Origin: UMGS1668 sp035447605
GTDB taxonomy: Bacteria > Bacillota > Clostridia > Oscillospirales > Ruminococcaceae
Assembly (NCBI GenBank): GCA_035447605.1
Contig: DAOTHJ010000029.1
Location: forward strand, 1-16,581
DNA: 16,581 nt
Direction: 5' to 3'
Made by a program: the position numbers and the translations under genes. Each line of letters begins with the position of its first letter. The first letter of the stretch is position 1. Positions 1 through 5,724 of the stretch are shown piece after piece. A model generated the notes under the pieces. The model did not search any database. It was given only the letters and a program-made list of their open reading frames with translations, and was not told the DNA's origin.

Positions 1-60
1 TTCCTATGCTGTTCAATTTTCAAGGTCCTGTTCGCTCCCTCTTTCCGAGACAGCTTCGTA

Positions 61-113
61 ATTATATCATCATGATTTTCTCCTGTCAACAGTTTTTTGG
101 CTCAAATTTTCAA
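61..113 (-). promoter_or_regulatory. Strong promoter, probably for an rRNA operon leaving the window on the left
   Basis: Read on the minus strand, a perfect TTGACA (plus positions 84-89) and a perfect TATAAT (61-66) are 17 bp apart. The stretch upstream of the -35 (about 90-113) is rich in A/T runs, like an UP element. The transcript would start near 54 and run off the left edge. Its leader includes, at plus 9-28 read in reverse complement, a GGACCTTGAAAATTGAACAG segment, very like the leaders found before 16S rRNA in clostridia. No rRNA body is inside the window, so the rRNA assignment is inference; the promoter itself is directly visible. Confidence 0.75.
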
Positions 114-157
114 AGTTGCACCGTCTCCGGGTGTTCGGTGAAAAACCTTTCACATCG

Positions 158-194
158 TGTGGAAAACAGCGGTTTTTTCGCGAAGTTTTCCACA
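158..194. repeat. 10-bp perfect inverted repeat upstream of the metA promoter
   Basis: TGTGGAAAAC at 158-167 and GTTTTCCACA at 185-194 are exact reverse complements separated by 17 bp, and the right arm ends 3 bp before the metA -35 box. Each arm contains TTTTCCACA, one base from the DnaA-box consensus TTATCCACA. It could be an operator for metA or for the divergent promoter, or a pair of DnaA-like boxes. A smaller inverted repeat (GTGAAA, 4-nt gap, TTTCAC) lies just left of it at 138-153. Confidence 0.5.
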
Positions 195-197
195 TAC

Positions 198-226
198 TTG
201 CATTTTTGGCCGCCCGGCGCTATTAT
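198..226 (+). promoter_or_regulatory. Predicted promoter of metA
   Basis: TTGCAT (198-203) and TATTAT (221-226) are spaced by 17 bp. Transcription would start near 233, giving a leader of only about 24 nt. That leaves no room for a SAM riboswitch or T-box, so any control of metA would have to act at the promoter. Confidence 0.6.
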
Positions 227-256
227 AGGAACATCTATTTTTTGGGAGGTGTCCTC

Positions 257-1171
257 ATGCCGATCTGTATTCCGAACGAACTGCCGGCCTTTAAGGTACT
301 GGAAGGAGAAAACATATTTATCATGCCGGAGAGCCGCGCCATGCATCAGGACATCCGCCCGCTGAAGATCGCCATTCTGAATCTGATGCCGAAAAAGATT
401 GAGACGGAGACGCAGCTTCTACGCCTGCTCGGAAATACGCCGCTGCAGGTTGAGATCGAACTGCTCCAGACCAAAACGCACACCTCCAAAAACACGCCCG
501 GCGAGCATCTGTTAAAATTCTACAAGACGTTTGACGACATAAAGGACGGGCGTTTCGACGGTCTCATCATCACCGGCGCGCCGGTTGAGCAGATGCCGTT
601 TGAGGATGTGGATTATTGGGACGAACTCTGCGCCGTGATGGAATGGTCAAAAACTCACGTGCAGTCGGTCTTTCATATCTGCTGGGGCGCACAGGCCGGC
701 CTATATTATCATTATGGTATAAAGAAGTATCCGCTGGAGAAGAAATGCTTCGGCATTTTTGAGCACCGTTTGCTCAATCCGAACCACAAGCTGGTGCGCG
801 GCTTCGACGAGACGTTCCTCGCGCCGCATTCCCGTCATACGGAGGTCCGTGCGGAGGAGATCGAAGCGGTACCGGAGCTGGAGCTTCTCTCCGTTTCGGA
901 TGAGGCGGGCGTCTATCTTGTCGCCTCCCGCGACGGACGGCAGTTTTTTGTGACCGGGCACTCGGAATACGACCGCGGCACGCTTGCAAACGAGTATTTC
1001 CGTGACCGGAACGCCGGCCTGCCGATCGAAGCGCCGGCTCACTACTTCCCGGGCGGCAATCCCGCGGAAGAAGCGCCGCACTGCTGGAGGGGGCACGCGC
1101 ATCTGCTCTACTCCAACTGGCTCAACTATTTCGTCTATCAGGAGACGCCCTACGATCTGCAAAAGCTTTGA
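257..1171 (+). CDS. metA: Homoserine O-acyltransferase, predicted acetyl-CoA dependent
   Basis: This 304-residue protein belongs to the MetA family, which activates the hydroxyl of L-homoserine in the first committed step of methionine synthesis, in the cytosol. The catalytic cysteine is Cys142 (HICWGAQAG), and His235 and Glu237 lie in GHSEYD, so numbering matches the characterised enzymes. Residue 111 is Glu (ITGAPVEQM). Work on MetA proteins established that Glu at this site goes with acetyl-CoA and Gly with succinyl-CoA, so the product is probably O-acetylhomoserine. The ATG at 257 follows GGGAGGT with 6 nt spacing and starts the family-typical MPICIPNELPA; the frame is open further upstream to 116, but that would begin before the promoter. 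It stands alone, transcribed away from the putative rRNA promoter. The family is certain; the acyl donor is inferred. Confidence 0.95.
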   Translation: MPICIPNELPAFKVLEGENIFIMPESRAMHQDIRPLKIAILNLMPKKIETETQLLRLLGNTPLQVEIELLQTKTHTSKNTPGEHLLKFYKTFDDIKDGRFDGLIITGAPVEQMPFEDVDYWDELCAVMEWSKTHVQSVFHICWGAQAGLYYHYGIKKYPLEKKCFGIFEHRLLNPNHKLVRGFDETFLAPHSRHTEVRAEEIEAVPELELLSVSDEAGVYLVASRDGRQFFVTGHSEYDRGTLANEYFRDRNAGLPIEAPAHYFPGGNPAEEAPHCWRGHAHLLYSNWLNYFVYQETPYDLQKL

Positions 1172-1188
1172 GCACGGCCCGTGCTCAA
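1168..1188 (+). terminator. Hairpin overlapping the metA stop codon, possible weak terminator
   Basis: Two 10-nt arms (1168-1177 and 1179-1188) are perfectly complementary around a single base, so the RNA would fold with a 3-nt loop. The stem begins inside the last metA codons. There is no U-tract directly after it; the nearest is CTCTTTT at about 1199-1205. It may stabilise the 3' end rather than terminate. Confidence 0.3.
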
Positions 1189-1365
1189 GACCGGTGGCTC
1201 TTTTGGGGAATTTCCCGGCCGGGGCGGAAGAATCCGGCCTCCCCCGCGCTTTACCCATGGGCTCTCCCTTCAACGCGCATAACCAAAACGCACTCCGCGG
1301 AAGCCCTGAGTCCGAGTTGCCTTTAATTTAGCGATTCTTTTTTTGCAAAAGCGACAAACACAGAA

Positions 1366-1396
1366 AACGCCCGACGGAAGATTCCCGCCGGGCGTT
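1366..1396 (-). terminator. Intrinsic terminator after pgsA
   Basis: AACGCCCG (1366-1373) pairs with CGGGCGTT (1389-1396). A mismatch is followed by three more pairs (1375-1377 with 1385-1387) and a 7-nt loop. On the minus strand the stem runs into TTTT, suiting the recA-recX-rimO-pgsA transcript that ends with the pgsA stop at 1412. On the plus strand the stem is followed by a T-rich run (CTTTATACTTTT), so it may also stop any transcript from metA. The 1172-1365 stretch before it holds no gene that I can support. Confidence 0.75.
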
Positions 1397-1411
1397 CTTT
1401 ATACTTTTACC

Positions 1412-1978
1412 TTAATTCTTATTCATCAGCAGATCCCAGTTCCTGCGGATGTAATTGTAGCCCGAGATCACGGTCAGGACCGTCATCGCAACCACCAATA
1501 TCTCCGAAGCCCAATGGAACGCCTCCGTTACGGGCGAGGCGCTGTTCCACTCGGCGATCGCCTGCCAGAACAGAATGCAGCAGACGCCGATATCCTGCGT
1601 GGCGGTCTTGAGCTTGCCCCAGACGTCGGCCGCAATGACTTTGCCTTTATTGGCGCCGATCAGCCGGAACGACGTCACCAGCAGGTCGCGGCTCATGATG
1701 ATGATGGTCACCACCGGGGAGATCAACCCCTCCGCCGTAAAGCAGACGAGCGCCGAAGTGACGAGGATCTTATCCGCCAGAGGATCCATCAGCTTGCCGA
1801 AATCCGTGACCAGATTCTGATACCGGGCGATGTTGCCATCCAAAATATCCGTGACGCTCGCTGCCGCATACAGGATCAGCGCAATCAGAAAATGCTTATC
1901 GAAGCTGAGGAGGAAGGCCGCCACAAAGAGTGGGACCATCACCATCCGCAGCATGGTGAGCTTGTTCGGAAGGTTCAA
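1412..1978 (-). CDS. pgsA: CDP-diacylglycerol-glycerol-3-phosphate 3-phosphatidyltransferase
   Basis: This 188-residue integral membrane enzyme makes phosphatidylglycerophosphate from CDP-diacylglycerol and glycerol-3-phosphate, the committed step to phosphatidylglycerol. The CDP-alcohol phosphotransferase signature is complete: D44, D47-G48, A51-R52, G61, D65 and D69 (from DILDGNIAR to DPLADK). Hydrophobic segments flank it (about 12-40, 80-105, 125-180). The start is TTG at 1978, preceded by GAGG with 7 nt spacing, and gives the family-typical N terminus MNLPNKLTMLR. It begins 2 nt after the rimO stop and is the last gene of the recA operon. Other CDP-alcohol transferases (phosphatidylserine or cardiolipin synthases) are possible, but the N terminus and the rimO-pgsA neighbourhood favour PgsA. 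Confidence 0.93.
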   Translation of the reverse strand: MNLPNKLTMLRMVMVPLFVAAFLLSFDKHFLIALILYAAASVTDILDGNIARYQNLVTDFGKLMDPLADKILVTSALVCFTAEGLISPVVTIIIMSRDLLVTSFRLIGANKGKVIAADVWGKLKTATQDIGVCCILFWQAIAEWNSASPVTEAFHWASEILVVAMTVLTVISGYNYIRRNWDLLMNKN

Positions 1979-1980
1979 TC

Positions 1981-3345
1981 TTATGCCTCGCTTTCCGGAA
2001 TACCTGCGACCAGAGAGCCGCAGAGGTCGTAATCGGAGGATTGCTCGATCTTTACGGAGACAAAATCTCCGAGTTTATGGCGGAAGGGGCTCGTAAAATA
2101 GATTCTGCCGTCGATCTCCGGGGCGTTTTCCGCGCTGCGTCCGATAAACATCTTGTGCAGCGGATCGTAATTTTCCACCACGACTTCCTCGACCCTACCG
2201 ACCTGTTTTTTCAGCAGGGAACGCGAAATATCGGTCTGGAGGGCCATAATGGTCTCGGCCCGCCTCTCCTTGACCTCGTCCTCGACCTGATCCGGGAAAT
2301 CGGCCGCCGGCGTGCCCTCCTCACGAGAGTAGGCAAAGCAGCCGAGCCGGTCAAACCGCGCCGCCTTGACAAAGACGCCGAGGCTGTCGAAATCCTGCTC
2401 GGTCTCACCCGGGAACCCGACAAGCAGCGTCGTGCGCAGCGTGATGCCCGGCACTTTTTCGCGGATATGCTTGATCTGGGCGAGGATCTCCATCATATTG
2501 CCGACGCGGTTCATGTTCCGCAGGATCTCCTCTTTGCAGTGCTGATACGGGATATCCAGATATTTGACGATCTTATCCTCTTTTGCGATGACATCCAGCA
2601 GTTCCTCGGTGATGCGCTCCGGATAGGCATAAAGAATGCGGATCCATTTGACGCCGTCGACCGCGCAGAGCTTCTTGAGCAGCTCCGGCAGCTTCCGTTC
2701 CCCGTAGAGGTCCTCGCCGTAGCGGGTGGTATCCTGCGCAATAATGTTGAATTCCCGCACGCCCTTCGCGGCGAAATCCCGTACCTCTTCCACGATATCC
2801 TCCATCGGGCGGCTATGGAAGCGCCCGCGGATCATCGGGATGGCGCAATAGGTGCAGCGGTTGTCGCAGCCCTCCGCGATGCGGATATACGCCATGAACG
2901 GCGCGTTGGCCAGAATGCGGTACCCCTTGAGAGGCACGTTCTCCGGCGCATAGAATTTACTTACTTTTTGGCCCTTCAGGGCCTTTTTGATCGAGGAGAC
3001 GATCTCGTCGTTGGCGCCGATGCCGAGCACGACGTCCGCCTCCGGAATCTGCTCCACAACCTGTTCGCGGTAACGCTCCGCAAGGCATCCCGTCACCACG
3101 ACGACCTTCGGATTCCCGCTCTCCTTTTTGCGGCAGAACTCCAGAACGCTTTGAATGGACTCCGCCTTGGCGCTCTCGATGAACGCACAGGTATTGATCA
3201 CCACGACTTCGCACGCGTCCGGATCCGAAGAAATTTCAAATCCGGCCTGTTTCAGCGCGCCCATCATCAGCTCGGCGTCCACCTGGTTTTTGGAACAGCC
3301 GAGGGCCACAAAGCCCACCTTTACGGCGCTGGTCTCTTCCGGCAT
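1981..3345 (-). CDS. rimO: Ribosomal protein S12 methylthiotransferase
   Basis: RimO is a radical SAM enzyme that adds a methylthio group to a conserved aspartate of ribosomal protein S12. The 454-residue protein has the expected order: an N-terminal MTTase domain with cluster cysteines C17 (GCSKNQVDAE), C53 (NTCAF) and C87 (TGCLAER); a radical SAM core with C160, C164 and C167 (GCDNRCTYC); and a C-terminal TRAM-like region from about 380. GCSKNQVDAE and the following CAIPMIRGRFHSR separate it from the tRNA enzymes MiaB and MtaB. The ATG at 3345 lies 4 nt after the recX stop, and its GGAG site overlaps the end of recX, suggesting coupled translation. The cell must supply Fe-S clusters for it. 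Confidence 0.95.
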   Translation of the reverse strand: MPEETSAVKVGFVALGCSKNQVDAELMMGALKQAGFEISSDPDACEVVVINTCAFIESAKAESIQSVLEFCRKKESGNPKVVVVTGCLAERYREQVVEQIPEADVVLGIGANDEIVSSIKKALKGQKVSKFYAPENVPLKGYRILANAPFMAYIRIAEGCDNRCTYCAIPMIRGRFHSRPMEDIVEEVRDFAAKGVREFNIIAQDTTRYGEDLYGERKLPELLKKLCAVDGVKWIRILYAYPERITEELLDVIAKEDKIVKYLDIPYQHCKEEILRNMNRVGNMMEILAQIKHIREKVPGITLRTTLLVGFPGETEQDFDSLGVFVKAARFDRLGCFAYSREEGTPAADFPDQVEDEVKERRAETIMALQTDISRSLLKKQVGRVEEVVVENYDPLHKMFIGRSAENAPEIDGRIYFTSPFRHKLGDFVSVKIEQSSDYDLCGSLVAGIPESEA

Positions 3346-3349
3346 TTTT

Positions 3350-3853
3350 TTACCACTCCATTTGCATTTCTTGTCCGGCTTTTTTCATTGCCGTTTTTAT
3401 CATATCATATCCGTAGCCCAGACGAAAGAGGGCATTGACAACACGCCGGCGGTTTTTTTCATCCGCCAGATTTTCTTTATATTTCATCTCGATGAGCCGG
3501 TCCAGTCTGGATTCGGCATCGCCGAGCTCCGTCTCCGCCTGCCAGATGGCATCTTCGGCCGTCTCGTCGTCGATTCCCTTGCGGCCAAGCTCCTGACGAA
3601 GCCGGATCGGTCCGAGGAGTTTTTCCTCCATCAGATCATGCGCATACTGCACGGCGAAGGCCTCGTCGTCGATCAGGCCGACTTCCACAAGCTCGTCCAG
3701 CACCGCGGAGGCCGTCTCCGTATCCGTAAAGCGGCGCAGTTTTTGAAGGAGCTCATCACGTGAATGAGCCCTGTACTCGAGCAAGTTCAGGGCTTTTTCC
3801 CGTGTTTCTTCTTTTGTGAGAGGGCCGCCGGAGGGCTTATTCGTCCTCATCAT
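3350..3853 (-). CDS. recX: Regulatory protein RecX, modulator of RecA
   Basis: RecX binds RecA filaments and tunes strand exchange. The 167-residue, charged, helical protein has the family's repeated three-helix pattern, with signatures LLEYRAHSRDELLQKL (residues about 24-39), LIDDEAFAVQYAHD and GPIRLRQELGRKGI, and a C-terminal LFRLGYGYDMIKTAMKK. The frame is open further upstream inside recA, but the family-like sequence starts only at the ATG-ATG pair at 3853/3850. GGTGGA lies 8 nt before the first ATG, so I chose 3853; 3850 is equally plausible. The gene overlaps the last 17 nt of recA, so translation is probably coupled and both genes share SOS control. Confidence 0.9.
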   Translation of the reverse strand: MMRTNKPSGGPLTKEETREKALNLLEYRAHSRDELLQKLRRFTDTETASAVLDELVEVGLIDDEAFAVQYAHDLMEEKLLGPIRLRQELGRKGIDDETAEDAIWQAETELGDAESRLDRLIEMKYKENLADEKNRRRVVNALFRLGYGYDMIKTAMKKAGQEMQMEW

Positions 3854-4910
3854 TCTCGATATCCACCGACACCGGCTCCACGGACAGCACCTTCGACTTC
3901 TTGCTGCCCGGCCTCGAGATCTCGTCAATCTTATCCATATTTTCGCGCAGTTTCTTGTCTAGCTCATTGGCAATCTCCGGGTTGTCGCAGAGGTACTGGC
4001 GGACGTTGTCGCGCCCTTGCCCGATGCGCTGTCCATTATAGGAGAACCACGCGCCGGATTTCTCAACGATATCGAGCTTGACCGCCAGATCGAGGATCTC
4101 CGCCTCGCGGGAGATGCCCTTTCCATAAAGAATGTCGAATTCCGCCTCACGGAACGGCGGGGCGACCTTGTTTTTGACAACCTTGACCTTCGTGTGGTTG
4201 CCCACAACCTCGCCGCCGTTTTTGAGCTGCTCCAGCTTCCGCACATCGAGGCGGACGGAGGAATAGAACTTCAGCGCGCGGCCGCCCGGAGTCACCTCGG
4301 GGTTGCCGTAGACGACGCCGACCTTTTCCCGAAGCTGGTTAATGAAGATGGCGACGCAGTTGGTCTTGCTGATGGCGCCGGTCAGTTTGCGGAGCGCCTG
4401 GGACATCAGCCTCGCCTGAAGGCCGACATGGGTGTCGCCCATCAGGCCCTCGATCTCGGCCTTCGGCACCATGGCGGCGACGGAATCCAGCACGATCACG
4501 TCGATCGCGCCGGAACGGACCAGCGCCTCGGTGATTTCAAGCGCCTGCTCGCCGGTATCCGGCTGAGAGACGAGAAGGCTGTCGATATCGACGCCGATCG
4601 CTCTTGCGTAGACGGGATCGAGCGCGTGCTCCACGTCGATGAATGCAGCCTCGCCGCCCGCCTTCTGCGCGGAGGCGACAATCTGGAGGGCGACGGTGGT
4701 CTTGCCGGAACTCTCCGGCCCAAAGATCTCCACAATCCTGCCGCGCGGCACGCCGCCGATGCCAAGCGCGCAGTCCAGCGAGATGGACCCGGTCGAAATG
4801 GCCTCGACGTTGAGCTCCGGCGACTGGCCGAGTTTCATAACCGTACCTTTTCCGTACTGTTTTTCAAGCTGCGCAATGGCCGTTTCCAATGCCTTTTGTT
4901 TATCCGCCAT
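3837..4910 (-). CDS. recA: Recombinase RecA
   Basis: RecA forms ATP-dependent filaments on single-stranded DNA, performs homologous strand exchange and triggers LexA self-cleavage in the SOS response. The 357-residue product has Walker A GPESSGKT at 64-71, Walker B VIVLDSVAAMVPK, the DNA-loop region around INQLREKVGVVYGNPEVTPG, and an acidic tail (VDIENDEDE). An in-frame GTG at 4919 lies only 1 nt after GGAGGA, too close to be used, whereas the ATG at 4910 is 10 nt away and gives the usual MADKQKALE start. A predicted promoter with an SOS box upstream (5030-5043) points to LexA control. No truncation or intein is present. Confidence 0.98.
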   Translation of the reverse strand: MADKQKALETAIAQLEKQYGKGTVMKLGQSPELNVEAISTGSISLDCALGIGGVPRGRIVEIFGPESSGKTTVALQIVASAQKAGGEAAFIDVEHALDPVYARAIGVDIDSLLVSQPDTGEQALEITEALVRSGAIDVIVLDSVAAMVPKAEIEGLMGDTHVGLQARLMSQALRKLTGAISKTNCVAIFINQLREKVGVVYGNPEVTPGGRALKFYSSVRLDVRKLEQLKNGGEVVGNHTKVKVVKNKVAPPFREAEFDILYGKGISREAEILDLAVKLDIVEKSGAWFSYNGQRIGQGRDNVRQYLCDNPEIANELDKKLRENMDKIDEISRPGSKKSKVLSVEPVSVDIENDEDE

Positions 4911-4931
4911 ATCTGCCACATCCTCCGTGTG

Positions 4932-4960
4932 TGCCCGCCGGAATGTTTACCGGGCGGGCA
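4932..4960 (-). other. Hairpin in the recA mRNA leader
   Basis: On the minus strand TGCCCGCC and GGCGGGCA form an 8-bp GC stem, extended by CGG/CCG with one bulge, around a short loop. It lies wholly inside the predicted 5' UTR and ends 5 nt before the GGAGGA ribosome binding site. No U-tract follows, so it is not an intrinsic terminator; it could stabilise the message or affect translation. Confidence 0.5.
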
Positions 4961-4982
4961 TGATTCTTTGCTTACGCCTTCC

Positions 4983-5011
4983 ATTATAAATGAACTCTTT
5001 TTTAAAAGCAA
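4983..5011 (-). promoter_or_regulatory. Predicted recA promoter
   Basis: On the minus strand TTGCTT (plus 5006-5011) and TATAAT (4983-4988) are 17 bp apart. The start would be near 4976, giving a leader of about 66 nt before the recA ATG. Confidence 0.65.
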
Positions 5012-5029
5012 CCGTTTTTTGAAGAAATT

Positions 5030-5043
5030 CGAACAAATGTTCC
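5030..5043. promoter_or_regulatory. SOS box (LexA operator) between recA and a small divergent gene
   Basis: CGAACAAATGTTCC matches the Firmicutes LexA operator CGAAC-N4-GTTCG closely, with the palindromic GAAC/GTTC core intact. It lies 18 bp upstream of the recA -35 box and 52 bp upstream of the small gene at 5096, so it could act on either or both. No lexA gene is in the window. Confidence 0.85.
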
Positions 5044-5095
5044 TGAATGATTTTCCACCGGAACGCAAACAATAACGCAGAAGGAGGTGGATTCC

Positions 5096-5239
5096 ATGAG
5101 CTTTGAAAACGTCGCAAACCTCAGCTCCGAAGAGATCGAAAAGATCAACAACTTGCAGGAGGAAATCAAAAAAACCTGCGGGAAGAGCGTTGTTCTCGTC
5201 GCCTTTGAGGATGCCGGCAGCAAGCCCTGTTGCCAATGA
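5096..5239 (+). CDS. Small 47-residue protein of unknown function, divergent from recA
   Basis: A perfect AAGGAGGTGG site ends 5 nt before this ATG, the strongest ribosome binding site in the window, and it supports a real gene although the frame is only 48 codons. The N-terminal half is a charged, probably helical segment (LSSEEIEKINNLQEEIKK). It is followed by CGKSVVLVAFED, which reads like a beta strand, and a tail GSKPCCQ with two adjacent cysteines besides the earlier one at position 33. There is no signal peptide or membrane segment. It shares its upstream region and SOS box with recA, so DNA-damage induction is possible but unproven; I found no convincing plus-strand -35/-10 pair. I do not recognise a named family. 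Confidence 0.7.
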   Translation: MSFENVANLSSEEIEKINNLQEEIKKTCGKSVVLVAFEDAGSKPCCQ

Positions 5240-5256
5240 GCCGGAGATAAAAGACG

Positions 5257-5285
5257 CCGGAGGGCCGTCTCAGCCCGCCCTCCGG
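5257..5285 (+). other. GC-rich hairpin after the small gene
   Basis: CCGGAGGGC (5257-5265) and GCCCTCCGG (5277-5285) are perfect 9-nt complements, 17 nt after the small gene's stop. No T-run follows on the plus strand, so it is at best an atypical terminator; a competing stem AGACG/CGTCT (5252-5256 with 5266-5270) overlaps it. The remaining 5286-5344 stretch holds no gene I can support. Confidence 0.4.
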
Positions 5286-5344
5286 AGAATACGGCGGCAG
5301 ATCCCTTACTTCCCCTGGCGGTTTTGCGTCTTGAAATGCGGAAT

Positions 5345-5366
5345 TTCCGCGGAATTCCCGGGAATT
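5345..5366. repeat. Two abutting palindromes upstream of the btu promoter
   Basis: TTCCGCGGAA (5345-5354) directly abuts TTCCCGGGAA (5355-5364), and the second extends to a perfect 14-bp palindrome, AATTCCCGGGAATT (5353-5366). The pair ends 14 bp before the -35 box of the riboswitch promoter, a fitting place for a dimeric transcription factor. No known operator is recognised. Confidence 0.45.
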
Positions 5367-5380
5367 ATGCAAAATGCGAA

Positions 5381-5409
5381 TTGACACCGGACGTTTTGTT
5401 TGTTATGAT
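5381..5409 (+). promoter_or_regulatory. Strong promoter of the btu operon
   Basis: TTGACA (5381-5386) and TATGAT (5404-5409) are separated by exactly 17 bp. The start would be near 5416, just before the cobalamin riboswitch, so the full aptamer is transcribed. Confidence 0.85.
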
Positions 5410-5423
5410 AAGGAAGCTATAAA

Positions 5424-5612
5424 GCGTGCGTTGATGCGTGAAGAACGCCGGCGGAAAACCGCCGTGGGAATCGGATGAAAATTCCGGGCTGTACCAGCAA
5501 CCGTGATGCGGATGAAAGAGCAGATGCCACTATCTTCGGATGGGAAGGCGCTCGAGTAAAGTGATGCTAAGCCGGGAGACCTGTCAGTGTATAGAACTCC
5601 TGGGATTGAGTG
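5424..5612 (+). ncRNA. Cobalamin (B12) riboswitch aptamer
   Basis: The conserved elements of the class occur in order: GGGAATCGGATGAAA (about 5466-5480), GGGCTGTACCAGCAACCGT (about 5486-5504), GCCACT (5526-5531), GGGAAGG (5542-5548) and the B12 box AAGCCGGGAGACCTGTC (5569-5585). It sits between a strong promoter and an intrinsic terminator ahead of a substrate-binding lipoprotein gene. Known members bind adenosylcobalamin or related forms and lower expression of uptake genes; which form binds here cannot be read from the sequence. The exact 5' and 3' limits are approximate. Confidence 0.93.
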
Positions 5613-5648
5613 AATTTGCTATAAGCTTATTATGACTTATGCAAAAGG

Positions 5649-5681
5649 GTTGCTTCTCAATCGGGAGGAGCAACTTTTTTT
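5649..5681 (+). terminator. Riboswitch-controlled intrinsic terminator
   Basis: GTTGCTTCTC (5649-5658) pairs with GAGGAGCAAC (5665-5674) over 10 pairs, one of them a wobble, around a 6-nt loop, and is followed by seven T residues (5675-5681). It ends 43 nt before the btuF start. An alternative 12-pair helix with 5597-5610 would break it, so this is the expression platform of the cobalamin riboswitch. Confidence 0.9.
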
Positions 5682-5724
5682 GTTGTTTTCCTTATTTTAG
5701 CAAAAACAGAAGGAGCCAAAAAAC

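Noticed and set aside
6..365. Plus-strand frame at the left edge
   Set aside because: Crosses the promoter region of metA and the divergent promoter; no ribosome binding site or recognisable protein.
2041..3438. Long plus-strand open frame (465 codons) opposite rimO
   Set aside because: It is antisense to a clearly identified rimO, has no ribosome binding site and reads as a low-complexity Arg/Asp/His-rich shadow.
4911..4919. GTG at 4919 as the recA start
   Set aside because: Only 1 nt separates it from GGAGGA; the ATG at 4910 has workable spacing and gives the standard RecA N terminus.
4017..5075. Long plus-strand open frame opposite recA
   Set aside because: Shadow of recA caused by GC-rich codon use; no family resemblance.
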